A stretch of DNA of 46,277 nt from an uncultured Lachnospiraceae bacterium (GTDB lineage Bacteria; Bacillota; Clostridia; Lachnospirales; Lachnospiraceae): positions 1-46,277 of the forward strand of contig CACWQE010000024.1 of assembly GCA_902762905.1 (NCBI GenBank), written 5' to 3'. The first letter of the stretch is position 1. The number at the start of each line of letters is the position of its first letter. Positions 25,689-34,322 of the stretch are shown here, piece after piece. A model generated the notes under the pieces. It did no database searches. It saw only the letters and a program-made list of their open reading frames with translations, and was not told the origin of the DNA. The translations under genes and the position numbers were made by a program.

Positions 25689-27023
25689 ATGAAGAAGAAT
25701 ATTGTAAGAAGTTCAATGTTGGCGGTTGCTGCATTATCTCTTATGTTAGGAGGAACTTCCTATACAACAAGTGTAAAAGAACAAGTAAGTGAGACACCTG
25801 CAATTGTCAGCAAGGCAATTGAGAATGGTGCATCGGATATGAAGACATTAGAGAAAGGAACTGCTGTACAGGTTGCAGAAGCAACAACAGAAGCGACTAC
25901 GGAGGCAGAGGTAACTACAGAAGCTCCTGCAACGGAGGCTCCGGCAGAAGAGACACAGACTGCTGAGATTGAAGAAAAAGATGCCAAGGTTGAGAGTAAT
26001 CAGGTTGTTGCCAATATTGACAGCTATTTGAATATCCGGGCAGACAATTCAGAAGATTCAGAAGTGGTTGGTAAGTTCTACAATGGTAATGTAGGAACAC
26101 TTGTCCACAAGGGCAAAGAGTGGTCAGTCGTTGCATCTGGTAATGCATATGGATATGTTAAGAATGATTACTTATTATTTGGTGATGATGCAGAGCAGTA
26201 CATAGAGAATAACTGTGATCAGGTTGCGAAGGTAACAGCAGAGACTTTGAATGTACGTGCAGATGAATCCACTGACAGTGAGATTGTGACACAGTCTGAT
26301 GCAGATTCTGCATTAACAGTACTTAGCGAGGACAATGGCTGGGTTAAGGTTGCTGTATCAGAAGATCAGGTTGGATATGTATCAAGCGATTATGTATATT
26401 TGGATTATGTATATGAGACAGCAGTAACGATTGAAGAAGAACAGGCAGCGTTGGCTGCTCAGGAACAGGAGAATGAACAGCAGGCAACAGAAACACCTGC
26501 GACAGAAGCTCCTGCAACGACTCAGACAACGGAAGCACCTACTACAGAGGCTACAACGCAGGCACCTACAACAGAAGCACCAAAGAAAGAAGAGAAAGTG
26601 ACTTCTACAGATGTGGTTGTGAAGGATGAATCATCTTCAACAGAGACTGTGAAACAGGCGTCATCAGGGTCTGCAAGTGGACAGGCTGTTGCGGATTATG
26701 CAGTTCAGTTTGTTGGTAACCCATATGTGTATGGCGGAACTAGTTTAACGAATGGTGCAGATTGTTCTGGTTTTGTTCAGTCTGTATATAAGAATTTTGG
26801 TTATTCCTTATCTAGAACATCCGCTTCTCAGGCTGGTGATGGTAAGAAAGTTAGTCTGGATTCTTTACAGCCGGGAGATTTGTTGTTCTATCATGGATAT
26901 GGACATGTAGCAATCTACATTGGCGGTGGACAGGTTGTTCATGCAAGTAATAAGGCAACAGGTATTAAGATTTCAAGTTATGATTATTCACCAATTGATA
27001 AAGCGGTTCGAATCATTAACTAA
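25689..27023 (+). CDS. Secreted SH3b-SH3b-NlpC/P60 cell wall hydrolase
   Basis: A 444-residue exported peptidoglycan endopeptidase. A signal peptide (about 1-29, MKKNIVRSSMLAVAALSLML) is followed by a Thr/Glu/Ala-rich linker, two bacterial SH3 domains (about 102-160 with SYLNIRADNSEDSEVVG; about 178-240 with ETLNVRADESTDSEIV), a second TTEAPT-rich linker (about 258-300), and a C-terminal NlpC/P60 domain. The catalytic residues are visible: C359 in GADCSGF, H406 in GHVAIYIG and H418 in VVHAS. The low-complexity linkers probably span the wall. AAAGAGG precedes the ATG. It is a single gene with its own promoter and terminator. Confidence 0.95.
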   Translation: MKKNIVRSSMLAVAALSLMLGGTSYTTSVKEQVSETPAIVSKAIENGASDMKTLEKGTAVQVAEATTEATTEAEVTTEAPATEAPAEETQTAEIEEKDAKVESNQVVANIDSYLNIRADNSEDSEVVGKFYNGNVGTLVHKGKEWSVVASGNAYGYVKNDYLLFGDDAEQYIENNCDQVAKVTAETLNVRADESTDSEIVTQSDADSALTVLSEDNGWVKVAVSEDQVGYVSSDYVYLDYVYETAVTIEEEQAALAAQEQENEQQATETPATEAPATTQTTEAPTTEATTQAPTTEAPKKEEKVTSTDVVVKDESSSTETVKQASSGSASGQAVADYAVQFVGNPYVYGGTSLTNGADCSGFVQSVYKNFGYSLSRTSASQAGDGKKVSLDSLQPGDLLFYHGYGHVAIYIGGGQVVHASNKATGIKISSYDYSPIDKAVRIIN

Positions 27024-27044
27024 TAAGAATATAATAGAATCAAG

Positions 27045-27078
27045 AATGCTATCGGAGAGATCCGGTAGCATTTTTTTG
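27045..27078 (+). terminator. Intrinsic terminator of the NlpC/P60 gene
   Basis: AATGCTATCGGA (27045-27056) pairs with TCCGGTAGCATT (27061-27072) around GAGA, followed by a T-run. Confidence 0.92.
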
Positions 27079-27181
27079 CTTTTTAAGAGATTATTCTACT
27101 ATATAGAGACATATTTATTTCTGGATATTCTGAAAAATGTTATGTATTAGAAAAATTATATAAAAAAAAGAAAAAAGCCTT

Positions 27182-27246
27182 TTAAATTTTATACAATATA
27201 TGCTATAATGGTTTACAGACTGTGGGCGAGTTATTTAATTTGCCCT
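27182..27246 (+). promoter_or_regulatory. Promoter and small leader hairpin of ppdK
   Basis: TTTAAA (27182-27187), 17 bases, then TATAAT (27205-27210) with an extended TGC before it. A short hairpin GGGCGA/TTGCCC (27225-27230 with 27241-27246) would form in the leader. It may stabilise the mRNA. No known riboswitch fold is recognised. Confidence 0.65.
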
Positions 27247-27283
27247 AGTACAATTAATTAAATACTTAGGAGGTATGAAACAA

Positions 27284-29917
27284 ATGGCAAACAAATGGGT
27301 TTATATGTTCAGCGAAGGCGATATGAACATGAGAAACTTGCTTGGTGGTAAAGGTGCTAACCTTGCAGAGATGACTAGCATTGGTCTTCCTGTACCACAG
27401 GGATTTACAGTTACAACAGAGGCTTGTACACAGTACTATGAAGATGGTCGTAAGATCAATGATGAGATTATGGCACAGATCATGGACGGTGTTAAAGAGA
27501 TGGAGAAGATCAACGGCAAAGAGTTCGGAAGCCTTGAGAATCCATTATTAGTATCTGTTCGTTCTGGTGCAAGAGCATCTATGCCTGGTATGATGGATAC
27601 TATCCTTAACCTTGGTTTAAATGACGAAGTAGTTGCAGCAATGATCAAAGGTAACCCAGATCCAACATTTGAGCGTTTCGTATACGATTCATACAGACGT
27701 TTCATCCAGATGTTCTCTGACGTTGTTATGGAAGTTGGTAAGAAGTATTTCGAGCAGCTTATCGATAAGATGAAAGAGGAGAAGGGTGTTAAGTATGATG
27801 TTGAGCTTACAGCTGCTGACCTTAAGGAGTTAGCTGAGCAGTTCAAGGCTGAGTACAAGAACCAGTTAGGAGAAGACTTCCCTTCAGATCCAGTAGAGCA
27901 GTTGAAGTTAGCTGTTGAGGCTGTATTCCGTTCTTGGGATAATCCTCGTGCTAACGTATATCGTCGTGACAATGATATCCCTTATTCATGGGGTACTGCT
28001 GTTAACGTAATGCCTATGGTATTTGGTAACTTGAACAACGAGTCTGGTACAGGTGTTGCATTTACTCGTGATCCTGCAACAGGTGAGAACAAGTTAATGG
28101 GTGAGTTCTTGATCAATGCACAGGGCGAGGACGTAGTTGCTGGTGTTCGTACACCAATGCCAATCGCTCAGATGGAGCAGGAATTCCCAGAAGCTTACGC
28201 AGAGTTCATCAAAGTATGTGATATCTTAGAGAATCATTACCATGATATGCAGGATATGGAGTTCACTGTTGAAAACAAGAAACTTTATATGTTACAGTGT
28301 CGTAATGGTAAGAGAACAGCTCCTGCTGCACTTAAGATTGCTTGTGACCTTGTTGATGAAGGACATAAGACAGAAGAGGAAGCAGTTCTTATGATCGATC
28401 CTCGTAACTTAGATACACTTCTTCATCCTCAGTTCGACGCTGCTGCACTTAAGGCTGCTACACCACTTGGTAAGGGTCTTGGAGCATCTCCAGGAGCTGC
28501 TTGTGGTAAGGTTGTATTTACTGCAGATGATGCTGTTGAATGGAAAGAAAAGGGAGAGAGAGTCGTATTAGTTCGTCTTGAGACATCTCCAGAAGATATT
28601 ACAGGTATGAAGGCTGCACAGGGTATCTTAACAGTTCGTGGTGGTATGACATCACACGCTGCCGTAGTTGCTCGTGGTATGGGTACATGTTGTGTATCTG
28701 GTTGTGGCGACATCATTATGGATGAAGAGAACAAGAAGTTCACTTTAGCTGGTAAGACATTCAACGAGGGAGATTACATTTCAATCGATGGTACAACAGG
28801 TAACATCTATGAGGGAGATATCCCAACAGTTGATGCTTCAATCGCTGGTGAGTTCGGCCGTGTTATGGCTTGGGCTGACAAGTATAGAAAGTTAAAAGTT
28901 CGTACCAATGCAGATACTCCTGCAGATACAGCTAAGGCTGTTGAGTTAGGTGCTGAAGGTATTGGACTTTGCCGTACAGAGCATATGTTCTTCGGTGAGG
29001 ACAGAATTCCTAAGTTCCGTCGTATGATCCTTTCTGATACAGTAGAGCAGAGAGAGGAAGCTCTTAAGGCAATCGGTGAGTTCCAGAAGGCTGACTTCAA
29101 GGCTATGTACAAGGTTCTTGAGGGTATGCCAATGGTAGTTCGTTTCTTGGATCCACCTCTTCATGAGTTCGTTCCTACAGAGGAAGAGGATATCAAGGCA
29201 TTAGCTGCTGATATGGGAATCACTGTAGAGGATGTTAAGGCTAAATGTGATGCACTTCACGAGTTCAACCCTATGATGGGTCACCGTGGATGCCGTCTTG
29301 CTGTAACATATCCAGAGATCGCTAAGATGCAGACAAGAGCTGTTATGGAAGCTGCTATTGAAGTTGCTGAAGAGACAGGTAAAGATATCGTTCCTGAGAT
29401 CATGATCCCATTAGTAGGTGAGGAGAAAGAGCTTAAGTACGTTAAGGATGTTGTAGTTGAGACTGCTGACTTAGTTAAGAAAGAAAAGAATTCTGATATC
29501 AAGTATCAGGTAGGTACTATGATCGAGATTCCTAGAGCTGCTCTTACAGCAGATAAGATTGCTAAGGATGCTGAGTTCTTCTGCTTCGGTACAAACGACT
29601 TGACACAGATGACATTCGGATTCTCACGTGATGATGCTGGTAAGTTCTTAGATGCTTACTATGATAAGAAGATCTATGAGAATGATCCATTTGCTAAGTT
29701 AGATCAGACCGGTGTTGGTCAGTTGATCCAGATGGCAGTAGAAAAGGGTCGTTCAGTACGTCCTGACCTTGAGTTAGGTATCTGTGGTGAGCACGGTGGA
29801 GATCCTTCTTCAATCGAGTTCTGCCATAAGGTAGGTCTTAACTATGTATCATGTTCACCATTCCGTGTACCTATCGCACGTCTTGCTGCTGCTCAGGCTG
29901 CAATTCTTGATAAATAA
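27284..29917 (+). CDS. ppdK: Pyruvate, phosphate dikinase
   Basis: An 877-residue enzyme that interconverts PEP, AMP and PPi with pyruvate, ATP and Pi, central to glycolysis in many anaerobes. The order is N-terminal ATP-grasp region (GGKGANLAEM near 20; SVRSGARASMPGMMDTILNLG in part near 90), the swivelling phosphohistidine domain (GGMTSHAAVVARG, His near 458), and the C-terminal PEP/pyruvate barrel (GLCRTEHMF near 563, GICGEHGGDP near 830). ATG 27284 is chosen since AGGAGG is then ten bases away and the protein opens ANKWVYMFSEGD; the ATG at 27275 is almost on top of AGGAGG. Codon use (GCT, CTT, CGT, TCT rich) differs from its neighbours, as expected for a very highly expressed gene. Confidence 0.97.
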   Translation: MANKWVYMFSEGDMNMRNLLGGKGANLAEMTSIGLPVPQGFTVTTEACTQYYEDGRKINDEIMAQIMDGVKEMEKINGKEFGSLENPLLVSVRSGARASMPGMMDTILNLGLNDEVVAAMIKGNPDPTFERFVYDSYRRFIQMFSDVVMEVGKKYFEQLIDKMKEEKGVKYDVELTAADLKELAEQFKAEYKNQLGEDFPSDPVEQLKLAVEAVFRSWDNPRANVYRRDNDIPYSWGTAVNVMPMVFGNLNNESGTGVAFTRDPATGENKLMGEFLINAQGEDVVAGVRTPMPIAQMEQEFPEAYAEFIKVCDILENHYHDMQDMEFTVENKKLYMLQCRNGKRTAPAALKIACDLVDEGHKTEEEAVLMIDPRNLDTLLHPQFDAAALKAATPLGKGLGASPGAACGKVVFTADDAVEWKEKGERVVLVRLETSPEDITGMKAAQGILTVRGGMTSHAAVVARGMGTCCVSGCGDIIMDEENKKFTLAGKTFNEGDYISIDGTTGNIYEGDIPTVDASIAGEFGRVMAWADKYRKLKVRTNADTPADTAKAVELGAEGIGLCRTEHMFFGEDRIPKFRRMILSDTVEQREEALKAIGEFQKADFKAMYKVLEGMPMVVRFLDPPLHEFVPTEEEDIKALAADMGITVEDVKAKCDALHEFNPMMGHRGCRLAVTYPEIAKMQTRAVMEAAIEVAEETGKDIVPEIMIPLVGEEKELKYVKDVVVETADLVKKEKNSDIKYQVGTMIEIPRAALTADKIAKDAEFFCFGTNDLTQMTFGFSRDDAGKFLDAYYDKKIYENDPFAKLDQTGVGQLIQMAVEKGRSVRPDLELGICGEHGGDPSSIEFCHKVGLNYVSCSPFRVPIARLAAAQAAILDK

Positions 29918-29984
29918 TTTATCAGGCAGATTTGCATAGAACACAGGTGATATATAATTTGATATTATATTACGAATGATAAAG

Positions 29985-30016
29985 AACCCCGCAGAGTTTT
30001 GGCTCTGCGGGGTTTT
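29985..30016 (+). terminator. Intrinsic terminator of ppdK
   Basis: AACCCCGCAGAG (29985-29996) pairs with CTCTGCGGGGTT (30003-30014), followed by TTCGTG. It is a strong GC-rich stem. Confidence 0.93.
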
Positions 30017-30139
30017 CGTGTTGTATAGTAAATATTAGAATTACGCAATCCGTGTATATAAAATAAATTGCTTGATAAAAAATATGTGCTAATATAAAAA
30101 ATGAAAGAGAATCTTAATGGATGAGGTGGAGTGGTTTAT

Positions 30140-31636
30140 ATGAATAGCATTTTGAAAAAGATTATTATAGTAATTTGGACTTTTGCGTTGATCATACCGA
30201 GTGTGCCTGTAACGGCTGCGGAAACAGCAGAGGAACCAGGTAAAACGGATACTTTATATATTGATGTATTCATTCCCAGACATTATCATTGGGGATTCTA
30301 TTGGGGTGAGAAGCTAAAATATTTGCCGGAAGATGTGGCTGAGAAGGAGAGAAATAAAATTGACAAAGACATACATCAGACATATGAAACGGGCTATTTT
30401 TATCCAGATGAGGAAATACGTAAAGAGAAGTATGATGAGGATGTTGAAATTGGTAAAGAAAAATATCGTGCACTTTATGATTCGGAAGCCCCAAGCGATT
30501 TAGATGCGGTAAGATGTTATTGGAACTATCCATTTTCTGGAACATATCAGAGTGAAGTGGATAATGATTATCCATTCAGTAAAAATTATATATGGCGTGT
30601 GGGCGATGTTCCTGCAAAAGATGGTGTTAATGTTGGCAATGATGTAAATGAGGCGATTGAAGCAGGGGTGAAATTATATGAGTCGTATGATGAGCTGAGA
30701 GAGGATTGTCCTGAGAAGACCAGATATACGTTGTCTTTGGAATATTGGAATAGTATTAAAGATAATTTTGATAATGTATTACCATATTGGCGAAACTATG
30801 GTGGTGGATACTCAGATTATTCTGAAAGTAATTATGGGGATTATTATTCCATTCTGTATTATAAAACCCGGGCGTATTATTTTTCCTCTATGGGGGATCG
30901 TATTGATCCGGTGGGAGCAAATCATTACTATTTAAGCAAGTACGACAATGATGAGGAGTGGACAAAACAGAACCAAAGTGGATATGCGAGTTATTACAAT
31001 CTGGGAGATATCCATTGGGAATGGAATGATTTTACTTCCGGTGACATTAACATTACATATGATGTAGTCTTTCCGGGATGTAAGTTTCCTAACAATTATG
31101 ATGATCTTTCTGCAGATACAGAATATCGTAAGAATGCAATAGATTATTATAAGCAATATACTGATTATAAGTATTATATGGGGTATGCGGAGGCTATAAG
31201 TGAGCCGTATACTGGAGAGAGACATTATCAGGAAGATTGGGTAGAATCTGTTTATTGGCGGAGGCAAAAGGAAAAAAATATAGTGAAAAAGATTGCACAA
31301 GCATTGGAAGCAACCACTCAGAAACCGCAATATAGTTCGTTCTACAAAGAGGATGGTGTAACATATTTTGAGGATAAATATGATGATTTGATAGCATTTA
31401 CCTACGATGATGAGAATTTCTACCATGTTAACTATGATATGATAAATTGTAAGGAAGTTTATGAAGAAAATAATATATGGTATTTTGTAAATGATAATTA
31501 CAAATATTATATTAAAGATGGTCTGGAATATTATGAATATCCTGGTTATACATATTATAAGGATGCTAATGGGCAATATCATACTATTTATCCTCAAGGA
31601 AATGATGTGGAGAATAAAAAAATAATACTTCTATAG
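30140..31636 (+). CDS. Secreted tyrosine-rich protein, N-terminal part of a frameshifted gene
   Basis: A 498-residue exported protein of no recognised family. The signal peptide MNSILKKIIIVIWTFALI ends near residue 27 (VPVTAA). The rest is unusually rich in Tyr, Trp, Asp and Glu. Near 405-490 it becomes a run of short aromatic strands (GVTYFEDKYDD, NIWYFVNDNYKYYIKDG, GYTYYKDANGQYH), like a repetitive beta surface domain. The frame ends at TAG 31634, but a single extra A in the A7 run at 31616-31622 would fuse it to an open frame coding two Ig-like domains (to 32217, about 692 residues). ATG 30140 follows GAGGTGGAG. Codon use is more AT-rich than in the flanking genes, which hints at accessory DNA. 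Confidence 0.75.
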   Translation: MNSILKKIIIVIWTFALIIPSVPVTAAETAEEPGKTDTLYIDVFIPRHYHWGFYWGEKLKYLPEDVAEKERNKIDKDIHQTYETGYFYPDEEIRKEKYDEDVEIGKEKYRALYDSEAPSDLDAVRCYWNYPFSGTYQSEVDNDYPFSKNYIWRVGDVPAKDGVNVGNDVNEAIEAGVKLYESYDELREDCPEKTRYTLSLEYWNSIKDNFDNVLPYWRNYGGGYSDYSESNYGDYYSILYYKTRAYYFSSMGDRIDPVGANHYYLSKYDNDEEWTKQNQSGYASYYNLGDIHWEWNDFTSGDINITYDVVFPGCKFPNNYDDLSADTEYRKNAIDYYKQYTDYKYYMGYAEAISEPYTGERHYQEDWVESVYWRRQKEKNIVKKIAQALEATTQKPQYSSFYKEDGVTYFEDKYDDLIAFTYDDENFYHVNYDMINCKEVYEENNIWYFVNDNYKYYIKDGLEYYEYPGYTYYKDANGQYHTIYPQGNDVENKKIILL

Positions 31637-32217
31637 AACGAAAAGTAAAACAAAATAAAATAGAACAAGATAAAGCGGAACAAGATAAAGAAATAGAAGA
31701 ATTATATCTTTCTGGTATTTCCCAAAAGATTGCGGCAGGGAAAAAACTGAAACTAGAGGCTCAAATAGTACCTTTAGATGCCACAAATCAAACACTGAAA
31801 TGGACTAGTAGTAATACTAAATATGCAACGGTTTCTTCAAATGGAGTAGTAACAACGAAGAAAAAAGGTGTCGGTAAGAACGTTATCATTGAAGCAGCTA
31901 CTCAGGACGGAAGTGGAATTGTTGCTTCATATAGGATAAAGATAGTCAAACATGCGTTGAAAGCCATTAAGTTAAAGGCTAAAAGCAAAACTGTGAACGT
32001 AGGAAAGAAACTTGCTATTAAAGCGACAGTAAAGACAACAGGGAAAACTGCCAATAAAGCACTGCAATGGAGTTCTTCTAATACCGAATATGCGACAGTT
32101 TCAGAGAGTGGTGTTGTAACGGCGAAAGAAGCTGGACGTGGAAAAATAGTTAAGATTATTGCTAGGGCAACAGATGGAACAGGCAAGAAAGCAGTAATAA
32201 AGATTAAAATAAAATAA
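31618..32217 (+). pseudogene. Out-of-frame tail: charged coiled segment plus two Ig-like (Big_2) domains
   Basis: This frame is open from 31618 to the stop at 32215 but has no ATG and no ribosome binding site. It encodes a charged stretch (VKQNKIEQDKAEQDKEIEE) and two tandem Ig-like domains. The first has LSGISQKIAAGKKLKLEA and WTSSNTKYATVSSNGVVT; the second has IKLKAKSKTVNVGKKLAIKA and WSSSNTEYATVSESGVVT. Such domains normally anchor or extend surface proteins. Best explained as the C-terminal part of the 30140 gene, separated by a one-base change in an A-run. It could also be expressed by slippage, or reflect a sequencing error. Confidence 0.75.
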
Positions 32218-32247
32218 TCAATATAGTATATAAAAAGAAGGGAATAT

Positions 32248-32279
32248 GAGCGTAGATGTAAGGTCTGCGCTCTATTTTT
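32248..32279 (+). terminator. Intrinsic terminator after the Ig-like tail
   Basis: GAGCGTAGA (32248-32256) pairs with TCTGCGCTC (32264-32272, one G-T pair), followed by TATTTTTA. Confidence 0.88.
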
Positions 32280-32375
32280 ATGTCATGATATATTGTGTAG
32301 TGTATTATAAAAGGGAACAAGCAAAAGATATATGTCCATAAAACGACGATTGCCATAGTTTTTGCTGGAAATATA

Positions 32376-32384
32376 TGTTATAAT
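32376..32384 (+). promoter_or_regulatory. Extended -10 promoter of the acyltransferase gene
   Basis: TGTTATAAT (TATAAT 32379-32384), 35 bases before the start at 32420. No clear -35. Confidence 0.55.
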
Positions 32385-32419
32385 ACCTAATAAGGTTTTG
32401 TATATGAGGGGTTGTACAT

Positions 32420-33682
32420 ATGAAGATTAAGACAAAGAAGATAACATATGAGCAGTTGATGAAGATGCCCGGACGGGTGCATCATGATCCGGTAAGACCA
32501 ATCAAAGGTTTACGGTGGTTGATCAAAGCGTTATCGGCTGATGAGCTAAAGAAGGCAGGGTTTACCTATTCATTCCATGGTATGGAACGGTTAGGAGCGG
32601 AGGAACCCTGTCTTATTTTGATGAATCACAGCAGTTTTATTGATCTGAAGATCGCGGAGACAGTATTATATCCAAGACCACTTAATATTATCTGTACGTC
32701 GGATGGATTAGTGGGAAAAGAATGGCTGATGCGCCAGGTAGGCTGTATTCCTACGAACAAGTTTGTAACGGATGTGCAGATGGTAAAGGATATGTATTAT
32801 GCATTACATACGCTAGGTAATTCTGTGTTAATGTATCCAGAAGCAAGCTATAGTTTTGATGGAACAACGACGCCGTTACCGGATACGATTGGTAAATGTC
32901 TGAAATTATTAAAGGTTCCGGTTGTAATGATCCGGACACATGGAGCTTTTCTGCATGATCCATTATATAATAATCTGCAGATCCGCAAGGTGAATGTTCA
33001 TGCGGATGTTACATATCTGTTATCGAAAGAGGATATCGGCAACCGGACAGTTCGTGAGTTACAGAAGCAGATTGAAGAGGAATTTACATTTGATAACTTC
33101 CGGGAACAGCAGGAGAAGCACATTGCAGTAACAGAGGAGTTTCGGGCGGATTGTCTGGAAAGAGTATTATATAAGTGTCCGCATTGTGGGCGGGAAGATG
33201 GTATGAAGGGAAAGGGTATCTATATTGGATGTTCTCATTGTGGAGTACGATATGAATTGACGGAATATGGATATTTGAAAACAACGACGGGGGACGCAGC
33301 ATTTACTCATGTGCCAGATTGGTATCAATGGCAACGGGAAGAAGTGAAGAAAGAGATTGTAGATGGCAGTTATCAGCTAGATGCAGCAGTTGAGATCGGT
33401 ATTATGCAGGATATGCAAGCAATCTATCAGGTGGGAGAGGGAAGGCTTCGACAGGATAAGACAGGATTTCATCTGGTTGGTTGCGATGGAAAGCTGACAT
33501 ATGATCAGTCGCCCAAAGCATCCTATAGTTTGTATGCGGATTATTACTGGTATGAACTTGGAGATGTGATCTGCATTGGAAATATGGAGCAATTATTTTA
33601 TTGCTTTCCAAAGGAACCGATTCCGGTTGCGAAGGCAAGAATTGCCGCAGAGGAGCTATATAAGATTGTAAAACATCGGTAA
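32420..33682 (+). CDS. PlsC-like 1-acyl-glycerol-3-phosphate acyltransferase with zinc ribbon
   Basis: A 420-residue protein whose N-terminal half is a lysophospholipid acyltransferase domain. The catalytic HX4D is in LMNHSSFIDLK near residue 75, and the later block MYPEASYSFDG near 140 corresponds to the glycerol-phosphate site. Between about 251 and 275 a zinc ribbon, CPHCGREDG and CSHCG, is inserted. The C-terminal region is beta-rich and unfamiliar. Ordinary PlsC proteins are about 200-250 residues and lack these parts. It has no obvious membrane helix. GAGGGG lies upstream of the ATG. It is a single gene. The acyl acceptor is uncertain. Confidence 0.85.
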   Translation: MKIKTKKITYEQLMKMPGRVHHDPVRPIKGLRWLIKALSADELKKAGFTYSFHGMERLGAEEPCLILMNHSSFIDLKIAETVLYPRPLNIICTSDGLVGKEWLMRQVGCIPTNKFVTDVQMVKDMYYALHTLGNSVLMYPEASYSFDGTTTPLPDTIGKCLKLLKVPVVMIRTHGAFLHDPLYNNLQIRKVNVHADVTYLLSKEDIGNRTVRELQKQIEEEFTFDNFREQQEKHIAVTEEFRADCLERVLYKCPHCGREDGMKGKGIYIGCSHCGVRYELTEYGYLKTTTGDAAFTHVPDWYQWQREEVKKEIVDGSYQLDAAVEIGIMQDMQAIYQVGEGRLRQDKTGFHLVGCDGKLTYDQSPKASYSLYADYYWYELGDVICIGNMEQLFYCFPKEPIPVAKARIAAEELYKIVKHR

Positions 33683-33884
33683 GTAAATTAAAGAAATTGG
33701 TAAGAATAGAGATATGTTTCGACATTATTTTATTAATTTTATCATTTTTCATGTTTACAAATAGAGGGAATCAATACTACACTATATATAATTGTAGGGA
33801 TAAGGTAGCGTTTTCATATATTTATAGATGGAGATTATTGCACGGTAGATAAGGGGTCATTAGAAAGTCGGTGTATGAATAAGA

Positions 33885-34322
33885 ATGGGAAATATGGATT
33901 ACAGTAACATAGATAATTTCACAGATGATCAGAAACGGGAGATTACACAAGGCGAACAGATTGGATTAGACGTTAGCGTCTATGCAAAACCGGAATTTCT
34001 GGCAATCCAGATGAGGGAGATTCGGGTTGGAATGTTAGAACATCTTCCGGTTCAATGGTATGCCAAACCGGAATATGATTGGTTTCAGATGGAAGAGATC
34101 CGAAAAGGATTAGAGCAGGGATTGGATATTCAGATATATGCTGATCCAAAGATTTCATTCGAAGTAATGAGGCAGATGCGGAAAGGCCTCGAAGATAGCT
34201 TGGATCTGTCACAGTGCAGAAACCTTCCCGCTGGCATTTTACGTGAATTGCGCAAGGCGAGAAAAGATCATATTGATATTGATGGATATATATTAATCAG
34301 GGATATGATGAGGAGCAGTTAA
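33885..34322 (+). pseudogene. N-terminal part of a frameshifted FapA/DUF342 repeat protein
   Basis: 145 residues, carrying the first units of a 26-residue repeat (pattern LDVxxYxxxxYxxxQMxEIRxGLExx), for example LDVSVYAKPEFLAIQMREIR and LPVQWYAKPEYDWFQMEEIR. The frame ends at TAA 34320, but the repeat continues in another frame from 34283. Deleting one AT from (AT)4 at 34286-34293 gives GYINQGYDEEQLKEIRL and a 26-residue unit in register, making a single protein of about 726 residues ending at 36067. The start ATG at 33885 has only a weak upstream site. The 202 bases before it hold no other gene. Confidence 0.75.

Noticed and set aside
26461..26600. Thr/Glu/Ala-coding repeats in the NlpC/P60 gene as a DNA-level repeat element
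   Set aside because: They keep the reading frame and match the usual low-complexity linkers of wall hydrolases.
31957..32217. Separate 86-residue Ig-like protein starting at TTG 31957
   Set aside because: No ribosome binding site; the frame is open back to 31618 and encodes another Ig-like domain, so it is the tail of the frameshifted gene.
33683..33884. Cyclic di-GMP riboswitch before the FapA/HD-GYP group
   Set aside because: The leader is AT-rich and shows neither GEMM-I nor GEMM-II conserved cores.
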